Notes under the pieces: generated by a model | What the model saw: the letters and a program-made list of their open reading frames with translations, nothing else | Told to the model about the DNA's origin: nothing | The model's database searches: none | Translations under genes and position numbers: made by a program | DNA from: Rhodocollybia butyracea | Taxonomy: Eukaryota; Basidiomycota; Agaricomycetes; Agaricales; Omphalotaceae | Direction: 5' to 3' | Assembly (NCBI GenBank): GCA_015501585.1 | Contig: JADNRY010000013.1 | Coordinates: forward strand, 248,001-312,000 | Length of the DNA: 64,000 nt | Shown here: positions 1 to 12,627 of the stretch, in pieces | Numbering within the stretch: position 1 is the stretch's first letter | Layout of the letters: every line of letters starts with the position of its first letter

Positions 1-193
1 CACTCGTTGGATGTTGGCGCTCCTACCAAGTATGTAGTTGAAGTTCAGTTTATTAGTACTACGTACTTGACTTTGCTCAGTGTTGTGATCGGGTTGGTGC
101 GTGTGTACTGGCGATTGGCTAGTGAGCGCCAAATGGAAATCTTGCACAGCCACTACCAGAATTGACTCGAACAGTTAGTATTACTGGCTTCAC

Positions 194-2188
194 ATGGTCC
201 TGTTAACTGGAACGCCGGTATTGCTGCGTTCATATAGATGTCATTCATCCCTAGGAGTCCGAAACTCACGCGTCCTCAGTACCAATTCTTCTTCAATCGT
301 ACTTAGCATCCCAAAAGCCGACGTGTATCGATTCGGGGATGGAAAGAATGCTCAACCTTTGTTTCGTGGTTTAGCTTGGGAAATCAAAGAAGGAGAAAAC
401 TGGGCCGTTATAGGCAGTGGAGGAGGCGGGGAGAAAACTGCATTGTTCAATGTGCGCGTTCGCTGTTGGCCAGAGATTGTAACAATTCTGATTTATCTTT
501 AGACGCTGCTCGGACGATATCGAATAGCTCCATATCCTCCTCCGCCAGGCGGAATGTTTCCTTTCTTGACGTTGAAAGGTCTCGACCCATATTCTGAAGT
601 ATCTATTGTATCTTTCGGACACCGACAGCAGGCTGGCGGAGCGTTTTATGACTATTCTGCCCGATATGGCGCGGTGCACGAAGAAGATCGCCTAACTCTG
701 AGGCAAAGTATGTTTCCAGAGACCATACCTCCGCTCCGTATGCCTTACGAAGAACCTAATGCCACTGTTTCGTCTCAGCCTGTAACCATGTCTAATGAAG
801 AAACGGCCTTTTTCAACGATCTAGTTGCCCAGATGGGTTTGGGTCCGTTCCTTGACCTTCCTTTGGTTGCTTTGAGCAACGGGCAGACACGTCGCGCAAG
901 GATACTTAAAGCTATCTTAAAGAAACCACACCTCCTGTTACTTGACGAGCCACTAACTGGACTTGATGTCAAGACGCGTCCGTTACTTCTTGATACCTTG
1001 TACGGTCTACACGTCAAGAAGGCACCCAGAGTCATCATGGCTCTACGAGCGCAGGATGCATTACCCGATTGGGTTGACCATGTCGCCTATGTCAGTGGTT
1101 CAACAGTGACAACTGGAGAAAGGAATGCAGTTATGAAGCAAGTCGAAACTGCAATAGGTGGCTCGACTGGAAAGAAAAGCCGGAACTCAAAGCCCTCCAC
1201 ATCTAGAATAGGTGATGTTCTCATTGACATGAAAAACATCAAAGTCCAATACGGTGACCGCAAAGTCCTTGACCAGCTTTCTTGGCAGATCAGACAAGGT
1301 GAACGATGGCATCTTATTGGTGAAAATGGTAGGCTATTTGAAGTTTCACTCGCTAGTAGGTATTGATACTGCCCTGCAGGCTCGGGAAAGACAACTCTAC
1401 TCTCCCTCATCACAGGTGATCATCCACAGTCGTACACTCAAACCCGTTACGGTGACGAAAACCATTCGCGCGATACTTCATCTTACTTGCGACTGTTTTC
1501 CAAACCGCGTTCGCGTCTTCCAACGACTCTTTTGCGTTCGGCTATAACGATCATGTCTCCGGAGCTTTTCGATGCCTTTCCCCGACGCGCTAACATGTCC
1601 GTTTGGGATGTAATCGGAACAGGATTTGATGGTGATTTCGTCCCCAAGGGTAAAAAGAGTGTCGGGAGTGGGATAGGCATGAAGGTTGGTTCTAGTGGGG
1701 ATGGGCGAGGGGGCCACGAAGGTTCAATGGAAGGACAAGAAAATTGGGAAGAGGAAGAGAAATGGAGAGTATCCCGTGTATGGGATGTCTTGGAAGCCCT
1801 AGGTCCGGATGCTTGGAAGCGCGCAAGTACTGAAATACCGCCTGCCGCTTCATCCTTCAATTTGACGAAGGACTTTGCTCGAATGTCTTTCCCATCCTTA
1901 CCCTTACCTCAGCAACGAATGGTTCTACTCATGCGCGCTCTGGTGAGTTGCGCACCATTGGTCTTATTAGATGAAGTTTGGAGCGGGATGGACGAAGCAA
2001 TGGTCACAGTCGCACGAGAATATCTTCGCGGTGATTCGCCTGATGGAAAAATAGGTATTGGGTCAGATCAAGCAGTTGTAGTGATTACTCATTGGGAGCA
2101 AGAGGTTCCCTGGAACCGTGATAATGATCCAGAGGTGTTTCGACAGTTCAAGTTGAGTGGAGGAAAAGGCGAAGAGTTGAAGAGATGA
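194..2188 (+). CDS. Twin-cassette soluble ABC ATPase, probably mitochondrial
   Basis: Three exons (194-451, 503-1328, 1380-2188) join in frame to give about 630 residues with no membrane segments. The N-terminus is rich in Arg and Ser without acids, as in a mitochondrial presequence. Cassette 1 has a Walker-A-like GSGGGGEKT, signature LSNGQ and Walker B LLLLDEPLTGLD. Cassette 2 has a perfect Walker A, GENGSGKTTLL, rebuilt across the second intron, a poor signature (LPLPQQR) and Walker B LVLLDEVWSGMD. The closest type I know is the yeast YDR061W / bacterial ModF-like group of paired cassettes without transmembrane domains, whose role is unclear. Oddities: the first Walker A carries one extra residue (GEKT instead of GKT) and the second signature is degenerate, so only composite sites may hydrolyse ATP. 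An upstream start is possible. Confidence 0.85.
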
Positions 2189-2480
2189 CAAAGATTCTGA
2201 TGTTATTTAGAACATGTAGTACTTGTGCTGTGCCGCTGGGAAAGAGAAAGGATTTGGTTGCACTTCTGGAAACTGAATTCTCTAGCAAGCTGACTCTTTT
2301 TCAAAGCTTGAAGAGTGCAAAGGACTTAACCTTTTGGAAGGGTCAAAGCGAGGTCTAGCAAGTGATCTCATCGATTGACTCCCACGCATGTATATTATGT
2401 AACTATCCCTTGACCTAATTCCTTTCGTCCATCAACGCCCCAGCAGCCCGCCAAAGATCTTGCCTTGGTCTATTTAGCGC

Positions 2481-3290
2481 ATGCTCAATATGGGTTCTTA
2501 TGACTCTTTTACTATCATTTCCATCTTTTCGCTTGTTCTCGGTGTTTTTGTGCGGGCATCTCCTTTCCCTCAGCCTGTGGTGGAATTGCGGACGACTGAA
2601 CCTACGTTCCCTGCTACTCCTGCTTCATGTCCAATTTGTTCAGCGGTATGTAGCGTTTGAAATGCCCAGAGTTTAAATGTTCCTAAACAGTAAGATTTCT
2701 CTGTATGTATCCCTCGAGATGTTGATATCACTTACACACCTCCGCGCAGGACTATTAATATCTTTGTTCACAGAACTACGCTTCAATACAGAACTGTGCT
2801 GAAGCCTCTCCCGTTCTGGCCAACTTCTCTGAGGTGGATTTCTCTAATAGAGATAGATATGTCCGCTCATCAGTCGAAATAGATCATCTTTAACCCCGGA
2901 GCGTTTATTAGCGTGATTCAATGCTCCTGTACGGAGACTTTCCAATCCGTCTTCCCCCAATGTGTTGATTGGTCCGTCATATTTTGTGTCAAGCATGATG
3001 AAAAACTAAAACTGTGTAGTTTCGAGCAAACGAATCAAACGGACGTCCTCGCTACACCGGATCTTGGCACTGTCCTTCAAGGAATGAGGAACATCTGCGC
3101 CCTAGAGAGCACACTACTAGGATCGGCAGCTGCTACCGATGGTGAATTGCCCTCCAGCACCGCTTCCGCTGCCGCGACTGTGACCGCAGCCTCTAACTCA
3201 CAGCCAAAGGACGTTGTGCTTTCTTTGCCATGGATTTACCTGTCGTCCGCGGTGGTGGGTTTTATCGGACTCGGCCATCTATTGCTATAG
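2481..3290 (+). CDS. Small secreted, probably GPI-anchored cysteine-containing protein
   Basis: Four exons (2481-2645, 2774-2833, 2883-2971, 3020-3290) give about 194 residues in a continuous frame. Residues 1-25 form a signal peptide with a hydrophobic core (FTIISIFSLVLGVFV). The mature part has a CPICS motif, then a conserved-looking block with IIFNPGAFISVIQCSC and FQSVFPQCVDCF, the last Cys being created by the third splice junction. A Ser/Thr/Ala stretch follows, and a hydrophobic C-terminus (SSAVVGFIGLGHLLL) fits a GPI-attachment signal. I recognise the layout as a common family of agaric cell-surface proteins of unknown function. A second in-frame ATG three codons downstream could be the start. 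The 128-nt first intron is longer than the others here. Confidence 0.75.
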
Positions 3291-4538
3291 CCAGCTCTGG
3301 ATGGGGTTAGGATTGGGAAGAAAGATGACGATTATACCGAAACCTGTCTTTATTGCTTTTTGGATGAACCCTAACGATTTGTAACGAGGCGTTCACGAAC
3401 GACTTACGAACTTGAATGATTAATGCCATCTTATTTCAGACCTTTTTTCAATACGGAAAGTATATTCATCATACAGGATTAACCTAGCCTTATTTCTCGA
3501 GCCAAAACTCTCTTTGGCTGATCGGTGTTATCGGGTAACTCCTCCGTCGTGTTAGGTCGTGTTCCTATACTGTGTTAAGGGTCAATACAACACCGGACAG
3601 CCAACTCCGTTCGATTTCGGGACTCACCTATGCCAGTTAAATGAGGCGGGACTATCTATCGATTGCTGCTCATCTGAGCTCGAATATCGGAAAGAAGCCA
3701 CAGCGCTTGAAGAATTCTTCCGACGTGTTGATGTATAATCATATACTCCACATGTTGTCGATGCATTCATAGCTACATTTGTAAATTTCTTTAGTGGGAC
3801 CTATAGTATGACAAAACGGAGATGTTCTCTCAAGCTTACCAGTTTCAGTCTAACGCATCCATACATTTTCAAGGTTGATTCGGACTCCAGTCATATCACT
3901 CGGCGTTGAGCTATGTATGTATATTTACCCTCCCTGAAACATTAGCTCACAGAGTAGCAACTCCTGTGTATTAGGACGGTATGCCGTGGTTACTCGATTT
4001 AACGTGCAGTCCCTTCGTGGGGCTCAAGTTTTTTGTGCATGACTATCAGCAAAATCTGGGAGTCGACTCCCCGCTTCAGTATGTAGTCACACAGCAACAG
4101 GTCAAACAAACATCACGGAAATTTGCTACCTGGGGTGAGATACTTAGTCCAGCCATACCTGATATTTACAACCGATGGGAAGAGCTTTACACCGATTTTC
4201 CAGCGTCCATCTCTTGAGCCATCATGAGTACACTGAATTCTTCCCTCCTTCCTCCATTCTTCCTTCTTCCTCTCGAAAATTCCGCTGATCGGATCCTGAT
4301 TCTTATCGGTACAGTTTCGATCGCAGGTAGCGCTTAAATTCCCCATTTGTTGACACCCTTAGACTTGAACCATACACATGAACCTAATAAATATATACAG
4401 ATTAATCGCAAGTACATAACTACATTGGGTATAGTATAAATAACATGATATACTCACATCGAAATGGGTCTAAATCAGCTCACAGTATAGAAAAACAGCA
4501 GTAAGGTTCAAAACAAAAGCAAATGAAAAACCCAGTTA
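3291..4538. other. Intergenic stretch without a supported gene
   Basis: Moderately AT-rich DNA between two convergent genes. One 78-codon plus-strand frame at 3981-4217 has no recognisable motif, no splice partners and no signal peptide; I treat it as chance. No repeat or RNA gene seen. Confidence 0.5.
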
Positions 4539-6488
4539 TCACAGATGTCCCACTTCCGACCATTTCTCGTCATCGCCAACCAGTGTAGCATCATCCTCTA
4601 CGTCTCGGTCACTGTCAACAGACACCGCTCTGACTTTACCCCTCGAGACGATCTGTCTTTTTGAAATGATCCGAGTCGGCTGAGAGTTAGAACCGTAATG
4701 GACTGTAGGTTCACTAAAAACAAGAAGTATATTCTTCTTGCTTGTATTAGCGCCGAACCGATAAGGATGATATGACAGATTTTTGTGAGGGTAGGAAGGA
4801 ATTGGCAAGAGGGAGCCTGAATTGTGATTGTCGGCCAAGGAGACTTTAGGACGGTGACGGGAGACAGTTTTACTACGAGAAAATTCTCTCTTTCGATCCC
4901 GAGATGATGTAGCAGCCACGTCAGTGAGAATGAGCATAGTCCAATCAAAGAAAAGGCGCTCGGGATCAGGAATGTAGCCTAGCAGTGTTGGTCTAGTATA
5001 CAGCTTGCTCGGATCCAGAAGCAGTAACTCATTTTGTCCAGGGATATCTTCGAAAAGCTTGTCGAGGTCTTGCCAGTTTCTCTGTCGCATATCTGACGTT
5101 ATCGCGTCGTCGGCGACAAACATGTGCATGCACTGAGTGAACCGTAGCTTGTTGTTCTGGATCATTAAACCAGTAGTACTGATTCCGCCATCATAAACAA
5201 TGTTTGCCTTGTGAAGCTTAGCAAAAGTGTCATACACCTACAAAACAGTAAGCCATTAATATCAGGAGAATTATTAGATGGCTGACCAATGCACGGTCTC
5301 GTAGTTCTACAAATCTACCCTCAGTTTTGGCCATCATCAGGCCGATTATTTCAGTGCCTCTTACTACAAGAGCGAGGGGTTCAAAGGTAATGTCGATACT
5401 GCGTTGTCCAAAGAGATACACCACATTGATTACCTGCTGGATCATCCATCGCCGAGAGAATGAGTCAGGTAGGAAGACTTCTAAAGAATGATAAGAATTC
5501 CAACTGCAATAATCGACTTGGCACTCACCAACCTGACGGCCATTCCAGAGACAGCGCAGCCGCATCAGAGACATCCACTGGATTACTTGTACATCTGACT
5601 CTTGCACTCGAGGAAGCCACCCAAAAGGCGCAGAAAATGGCGGTATTTCTTCTGAAAGCTGACCTACAAGTCGCTGAGAGCTCCCATCCGGAACCAAGAT
5701 GGCATATTGAACTTTCTCAAAGTCAATCGTGTCAACGTACGATGCCTAAGCCATCCAAAAGTGAGCGATCGAAAGCTTGATTGGAGCAGAAAGAATTCAC
5801 AATAACCGATAAGCGCTCTGAAAGAAGTGCTGTGTCATCTCGCAGTAACCTGGGTTTTTCGTCATACGACGATGCCCAGAAGACATCGTCCGATACGAGA
5901 GAGGGAATATCCTCGCTCTGTACTATTAGCAAATGACCATTCTTGACAAAGGCGCTGACGATATAGTCAAAACGCGGTCGACTCGAACCAGGGGGTCCAA
6001 GGTCTCCAATTGGCCTGACATCTATGACCAAATTGAGATATGGATGCAGACAGACGCCGGTTACCTACCTATAGCCGCAATTACATTCTGGGGAATAGAG
6101 GAGCAATACCTCGAGTCCATCGTCGGCGTGTGGGTCCAAAGATCAGCTGCACACCTTTCTGCGGGCCGCCGTCTTTAGACGCTGTATCCTCATTGGCGCT
6201 TCTCGATTGTGGCTGAAGCTCAAGCGACAAGCAGTGTATTCTGCCTAGGGGCACTACCTGCACCGGATCTCCTTCGTATTTCGCCTAGACAAATCAGATC
6301 ACTGGGATCACTGGGGCCTACCCCCTGTCTTCTCTTTGACCTCTTTGCCCTAATCCGTGACCTGCTGACACCACCTACGCCCATGGGAGTTTCACGTGAA
6401 CTGACCAAACAAAAGTCACCGCGTTGGCAGTTGAAACCCCGTTCCATTTTTGGATATTCGTCAACCATCTCTTATGGCGGGGCGCCAT
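4539..6488 (-). CDS. Uncharacterised agaric protein with faint protein-kinase-like C-lobe
   Basis: Read right to left, the first exons are 6411-6488, 6110-6284 and one from 6021. They are joined by introns with good borders and give MAPRHKRWLTNIQ..., then VQVVPLGRIHC, then DVRPIGDLGPPGSSR. Later exons contain FGWLPRVQESDVQVIQWM, CLWNGRQVEVFLPDSF (restored by an intron), a long IIGLMM...RFVELRDRAL segment and VYDTFAKLHKANIVYDGG. The order (short beta-rich part, then helix with H-K-A-N-I-V-Y and a later LLLDPSKLY) recalls a degenerate kinase C-lobe, but no HRD or DFG motif is present. The C-terminal 130 residues are basic and Ser-rich. Near 5735-5750 the frame slips: the sequence just after GLGIV reads well only in another frame. 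An in-frame splice from the GTACGT there to the AG before RLVGQLSEE is possible but removes conserved-looking residues. Function unknown. Confidence 0.55.
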
Positions 6489-7538
6489 ATTCTTCTAATG
6501 CGAAGCTTGGTGCACTCCCAGTTCAAGTGCGCCCATTCGCATCTTTCGGCCACTCAAATCTCAGAATAGCCATAGCAGCGTTTAATTTTCGTAGGTCAGA
6601 GTAAGGGTCAAAAGTTAGAGGGTCCGCCATGATTGGAGACCAGCACATCCACTTTTTCGGAAAGTGTGTGTTTGGGTTGAAACCACCCACATACTCTGAA
6701 ATATCCTATCAACATATCATTCTTCTCGTTTAAAAACCTACCGCGATGGTAGAGAGATATTATAGATCTCAAGCCAAGAATGTGCCAGATATTTCAGGTT
6801 ATTTGTCGACTCTGCAACAGCGTGCAAACAAACACGGTCGCTTGTGGACGTGGTTGTTCAAGTCCTCAGACTGTACCGTCAAAAACTGTGAATGGTTGCC
6901 TTAGATGCCACGGTGTTAGACCACGATAAGGACATGGTGGGTTCTAACATATATGACCGTTTTGAGCTAACATAATCCTCAAGCAAGTCCTCAAGACATG
7001 ACTCCCTTTTTATCTGTCTTATAATTTGCATGAGTTCCACCTATATATTGAGCATCCTTATTGTTATTAGCATCAAGTATTGTCTGGGTTTATTCTGCAC
7101 CGTAGGTTTTAAAACTGCATACTTCCGCCAGAACTGAATCCTACTATTTCACAGCTGGAACGTCACATTCATTATTCTACAGATTGTATTATTTCCTCGC
7201 AATCCTTCGTCAAACGGTGCCCATGCGTTTTTAGAAGGGTTCCTATTTGTCCACTTGCCCTCTTTGTGACCCATATAATAAACACATATAGCTTATAATG
7301 TCATATTCCTCTTCTGTTGCTCTTCGGAGAACAATATTTTATGGAAGACAAGTGAGAGCCAGTAGCTAGGCTGACGCATGTCATATTGCAAGCGGCTTCG
7401 ATTGAAGCTTTGAATTTGAGAATTTGGTGAGGGAAAAAGTCATATTTAGCAATTTAGCAATTTAGCGGTTGTCCAAAAACAGCATGTCAAAGCTGGCTAT
7501 ATCAATCACGTTATTTCGCACATAAAGGCTGAGTGTAC
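6489..7538. other. Intergenic, AT-rich, no supported gene
   Basis: This lies between the start of the leftward kinase-like gene and the end of the leftward succinyl-CoA ligase gene. It presumably holds the promoter of the former and the terminator of the latter. A short direct repeat, agcaatttagcaatttagc, lies near 7446-7465. Nothing else seen. Confidence 0.45.
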
Positions 7539-9055
7539 TTAAACATTGTCTGTTCGCAGCCGCATAGCCTAAGGTTTTTCAAGTTAATAGATAGACATAG
7601 GAATATAAATCGTCTTACCTTCAACATTTCTGAACCAATCTTTGAGGGACTATCGACTACTATTACTCCAGCTCGTGATAGTGCTGAAATCTTATTTGAG
7701 GCGAATCCTGAGAGACCACGCTTAATGACTGCCCCACATGACTCGGAGAATAATTAGTATGATCACCTTTTCCCCTAGTTATGAAGGCCCCAGCATGTCC
7801 CATACGCCGTTCTGAAGGAGCTGTTTTCCCAGCAATGAAACCAACAATAGGTTTGTGATTGAGATTCGGGAACCTTCTGTGCTCCAGTATATATTCCGCA
7901 GCCTCCTCCTCCATGAAACCACCTATCTCTCCGACCAAGACGATCCCTGGTAATTGGTGAAAAAACGGAAAATGAAAGAAAAAAATATGAGGCCCGTTTA
8001 GCTCTCTACCTTTCGTATTAGGATCATTCAGGAGGACTTTCAAGGCGTCAATATGATGGGTACCAGGAAAAGGGTCACCTCCAATCCCTATGCACACAGA
8101 CTGCCCCAGTCCTACGCCTGTTATTTGTGCTGCTGATTCATACGATAGTGTTCCAGAGCGGGACACGATGCCTGGTATCGTAAAGCCCGTGTATTGCATA
8201 CTCGGGATAAACAGATGTCATACCTATGTTCCCAGGTCTATGGATATGACCTGGTTGGATACCAATCTTACAGCCCAAGGGATTGATTACTACATCGAAT
8301 CAGCTGCGATAGGAAATCTAAGATTGACTGACGCACTTCCAGGACAATTGGGTCCCAAGAATCGGGATTTTGACTGGCTTCTCAGCGCATGAACAATCTA
8401 GAACACACGAATCATCACTATTCTGATATCTCTCCGACGCAATACCAATATGGTGGTGCACTGTTTTAGTACCTTGATCTGGTCAGCTTCTGGTATGCCT
8501 TCTGCAACACATACTATCAAGCCTATTTCGTTTTCGATGGCCTCAAGTATTGCATCCACAGCAATTGTTGGCGGAACATAGATTACAGAAGCATCTGGTT
8601 TAGTTTCCCTCACCGCCTGTCTCGTGAGCTAGATTATTCTTGGGAGGAACGCTCACAGTACTGACTTCTTTGACACTCCCGAACACAGGGAGTCCTAAAT
8701 GTGTTTGACCGGCTTTCTTGGGAGACACACCACCTACCATCTGAGTGCCATAGTCCAATGCCTCTTGGGCATGGAAAGTTCCCTGTAAATCGCAGATGTC
8801 AATCATATACTTACTTTCGAATTCTTCCTCAGCCAAGCACACGTACCGCTTTACCGGTAAATCCTTGGCATATGACTTTGGTGTCTTTATGAATGAGAAG
8901 GTTTGAGATGCTGTCCTCGTAACCCCTGCAGGGAACTGATTGTGTAAACTTCCTGGTACCTAGAATAGCGTGCCTTCAAGATGAAGCTAAAAAAAATTTG
9001 CTGGATAATTACCTTGCCCAACCAAGGACTCAACAGCTCTTGAAATTCGAATCAT
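7539..9055 (-). CDS. LSC1: Succinyl-CoA ligase alpha subunit, mitochondrial
   Basis: Ten exons splice cleanly to 334 residues: 9013-9055, 8847-8959, 8666-8782, 8473-8616, 8337-8397, 8224-8289, 8010-8171, 7767-7946, 7619-7707, 7539-7568. The start [14 protein letters not shown]... is a short basic mitochondrial presequence. The CoA-binding Rossmann part shows [18 protein letters not shown] and [20 protein letters not shown]. The ligase part shows [30 protein letters not shown] and [14 protein letters not shown]. The phosphorylated histidine lies in RRMGHAGAF. The end, [12 protein letters not shown], matches the family's length. The enzyme makes succinate and ATP or GTP from succinyl-CoA in the TCA cycle with a beta subunit not in this window. 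Frame is intact across all nine introns. Confidence 0.96.
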
Positions 9056-11630
9056 CGATTTCGGGTATAGTCTGGGTAAAAACGGGATGGGACTCGAAGA
9101 AAAACGACTGTTTGTATCCCGTGACTCAACTTGAAGATATAATTGTCCAGTTTCCCAGGCCCAGCATAAACAAATAGCCTGAAAGATCCTTGTACGATGT
9201 ACAAAACTAAATACGAAATCCAACTTGAACAACTTGCAATGCACGCCGGTGAGCGTGTTACACCCAAGCAAGCTTTCTCTAGTCCTACTTGAGCGGAAAT
9301 AGAGCACTGCCACATATCGGTCCGTCGATCCGTACTATGGGAGGGATCACGTGAGGTGGCATTGCCGTCAATTTGCCGCCTCGCTGAACGCTTCGAGCAC
9401 TTTATACTACAACTAGTGTACAAAAGTAAAAGGCTGTAAAAGGTCTTCATTATAATTGAAATAACGTGAAAATGCACTGGAGAAATCCTGTCACTGAGAG
9501 ATCCGCACGCATTTGCTGTAGCTGTGCTGTGATCTCAGCTGCATTGACCCCGTGGGAACCAGCAGACATCGTCAGGTCGTCAGTGTATAACGAGTCTGCC
9601 CAGGGGAGACTAAACTTTCTCAGGCCGTGGCATGACATCAACAAAACCCTGAGTTTTGCTCCAGTAGTAGTCATGCGATTGAGTTAAGCTCAATCCATAA
9701 CGTTGCTTAAGCAACCCAACAACTGAATAGAGAGCATTACAGAAGGAACTTTACTACATCGCTATAGCTGCTAGGGATGCTATCGCTATGCATAGTACAT
9801 GCCTGTTTTGTTGATATGATCACGGGGATGAGAATTTGGACCAAGCAACTGTAGCTCAGCATGGCACCTCACCCCCTTACATCTGCGCACCTGTATCACG
9901 ATACGATCAAGCTGTAAGCACTGACCGCAGGCACTTAGTATAAATAAATGTTTGAAGCTGACCAGACGCTGATACGGTATAAGCACTAGCTATACTTGGA
10001 TTGTTCCAAAGAAAAATGGGGTGATGTTACTACTTACATTCCACCAATAAGAGCGAGCAGCCGATGCCATGTACACAATATTTTGGATCGATGTGTGGTC
10101 ACTGTGTCATGCGCACTTAAGATCGTTAAGATACAATTCGAGGAAGGGAACCGGCCAAGGGGCTGTTATTCATCTTTCAGCTTAACGACTCAATCGCAGG
10201 CTCTAACCCAAACAATTAATTAAGGACATTCTCCGCTACTTAAGAAATTCTATGTATGATCACTCGCTGACTACCTCATCGAATGATCTCATTATAACCT
10301 TAGTGTGCTTTCCGTAGTATGTAAAAATCGAATATGAGAATTAATTGGTGTCGACGTACATGTACTATGCGCCTTAGCGAATTTGCGTACATTTTCTGAT
10401 TTTCAGTCGTCGTATTGAATGTCCGATCCACACAACACTTAGAAGCCCTTGGACAGAGAGCTCTAGGACCCAGGAGGGGAAGTAAGCTGCTGTGTCTGTG
10501 CGGGTGACACAAGGATATTCTTGATGCAGAGTTTTGCGATTAAAATACAAACGGCTGTTAATATATAGCATTTGAAGGCTTGAAGGTGTGGCAGCAGAGG
10601 GTCGAGACCGAGATACACATGGTTCTCATCATCATACAGCCTGGGACGTATGACGATAGTATATCCCTTACATGAAATTTCCGAACAGTTTGTTTTTCAT
10701 AACGCCCAGACCTATACGTAGAGAAGTTTGTAGAGGTTCAGCTTTAGAAGTACGCATTATTCGGATGCCTTTGAGGTTTAGGGACGTTTCTTGAGTTGAG
10801 CCAGTTTCTTGGTTACGAACCTGTATAAGGGAAGGTAAGAGTGACGATACGGAGAACTAGCGGGAACGTCTAGAGCGCTGAAGCAGGCCTGGCCTAACTG
10901 TGACAAGGTCTCTGGGACTTGCACCACGGTCATTAAACTATGTCCTGAAGAGGGATGGTGAAGCGATCGTGTTTTGTGTCGCTCCGGAGGTCTTAGTGTC
11001 AAAGTAGTGCCAGTGGAGCTTTGTGAACGTGTACTGGTTAGAGAAGATTTGTTAGGTGCGGCATAAAACTTCCCAATCATTTAAACCACCTGGCCGGTTT
11101 GAAGTCGTGCCGAGTATCCTGCTCTGAAATCTAGATTGATCAGCGACAAAGCTGTAAATAGCTGTAACATTGAATCACGAACTTATCACCGTCTGTCTTT
11201 GATTTTTTTAATTGCTAAAGAACAAGGCTTTGACCGATACCTTAATTGCCGAGAGCACCCACGACCCGCGTCATGCAGGTTGAATGAATAGTTTCGGGGT
11301 GCCCGACAAAAGCTACGGAGTACCATTCTCTGACTGCGGCTTCACAGAACGTACGGTATGTAGACATTAATTTATTTTAAAAGAATGGGGATTGTTGACC
11401 GAAGCTCGAGCGTTTGAAGTTCTGGTTCATCGGGGTTTCATAGCCTTCGTCCTTCTAGGATCGAGAGAATCGAGATGAATTATTATCAACTTGAACTTGT
11501 AAACAGTGAAGACTGAAAAAGAAAAACCAAGTTTTTCGGTCACGTTTATTTTAGCCTACCCTCAAGTTCCATCCATCGATTGATGATCGTTTTTTTTCTT
11601 TTGATTTATCTTTTCTTACTGTAGTTCACG
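9056..11630. other. Gene-poor stretch upstream of LSC1 and eEF1B
   Basis: This region separates two divergent housekeeping genes. The only frame with protein-like composition is a minus-strand 100-codon ORF at 10778-11080 starting MIGKFYAAPNKSS and ending in a basic KKLAQLKKRP. It has no recognised domain, signal or intron and may be chance. The last 200 bases before 11631 are pyrimidine-rich, as in strong fungal housekeeping promoters. No repeats or RNA genes were recognised. Confidence 0.45.
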
Positions 11631-12627
11631 ATGTCTGTTGATCTCGCCAAACTCGACCAGCACCTTTCAACGAGGTCATACGTCGAAGGGTGAGCTACAA
11701 TATTGCCTTATCTTACCAACGATAAAGCCCAGCTTCGTCTGGGCCTTTTTGTCTCAGTGAGCTTACCGCGCTTTTATCTCTAGATATTCTCCTTCTCAGG
11801 CCGACGTTCACGTTTTCAATGCGCTTTCTGCTGCTCCCAGCTCATCGCTCGTCAACGTGACGAGATGGTACAAGCATATTGCATCATATGCTTCAGAGCA
11901 TACTTCTCTTTCTGGATCCAGCAAAGCTGGAGAAGCTTTCTTTGGCTCCGGCTCTGCTGCGACCACGGAAACTGCCGATGCTGAAGATGATGAGATCGAT
12001 CTGTTCGGAGAAGATGAAGACGAGGACGCTGAAGCTGAACGTGTCAAGGCTGAACGAGTGGCTGCCTACAATGCCAAAAAAGCTAACAAGCCCAAGACCA
12101 TCGCCAAGGTAAAATACTTTTACTCAAATTTGACCTTTAAACTTGTATTTATGCTCTTGAAGTCTGTCGTCACTTTGGAAGTCAAGCCTTGGGATGACGA
12201 AACGGATATGGGCGCTCTGGAGAAATCCGTGCGTGGCATTGAGAAGGACGGTCTTGTTTGGGGCTCTAGTAAACTTGTCGCTATAGGTTATGGTACGTCC
12301 ACCATGATGCTCTTATTCGCTACTTCAATAACCATTTGAATAGGTATCAAGAAGCTCCAGGTTCGTTTCACTTCTATCGTTACCTTCTATAAGCTGACAG
12401 TGCTTGCCTCGTAGATTACGTTGGTTATCGGTGCGTTATCATCAGCTTATTCAGTTCTCCGACTAATAGCCAATTTAGAGGACGAAAAAATTTCCATGGA
12501 CGAGCTTCAGGAGGAGATCCAAGAATTCGAGGATTACGTCCAAAGTACTGATGTTGCCGCTATGCAAAGTCCGTCATATATCAAACTCTCTTTTGTGACC
12601 ATAGGCTAACATAACATAGAACTGTAG
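11631..12627 (+). CDS. EFB1: Translation elongation factor 1-beta (eEF1B alpha, GDP/GTP exchange factor)
   Basis: Seven exons join in frame to 214 residues: 11631-11689, 11784-12108, 12163-12292, 12344-12360, 12415-12430, 12479-12568, 12620-12627. The N-terminal part ([19 protein letters not shown]) is the GST-C-like domain. An acidic linker with [14 protein letters not shown] follows. The C-terminal exchange domain runs [17 protein letters not shown] ... [20 protein letters not shown] ... and ends VAAMQKL, as in other eEF1B proteins. It recharges eEF1A with GTP during translation. Exons 4 and 5 are only 17 and 16 nt, and the last coding exon is 8 nt, so automated models could easily miss them. 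The pyrimidine-rich upstream region fits high expression. Confidence 0.97.

Noticed and set aside
3981..4217. 78-codon plus-strand ORF
   Set aside because: No motif, no introns, composition like surrounding non-coding DNA.
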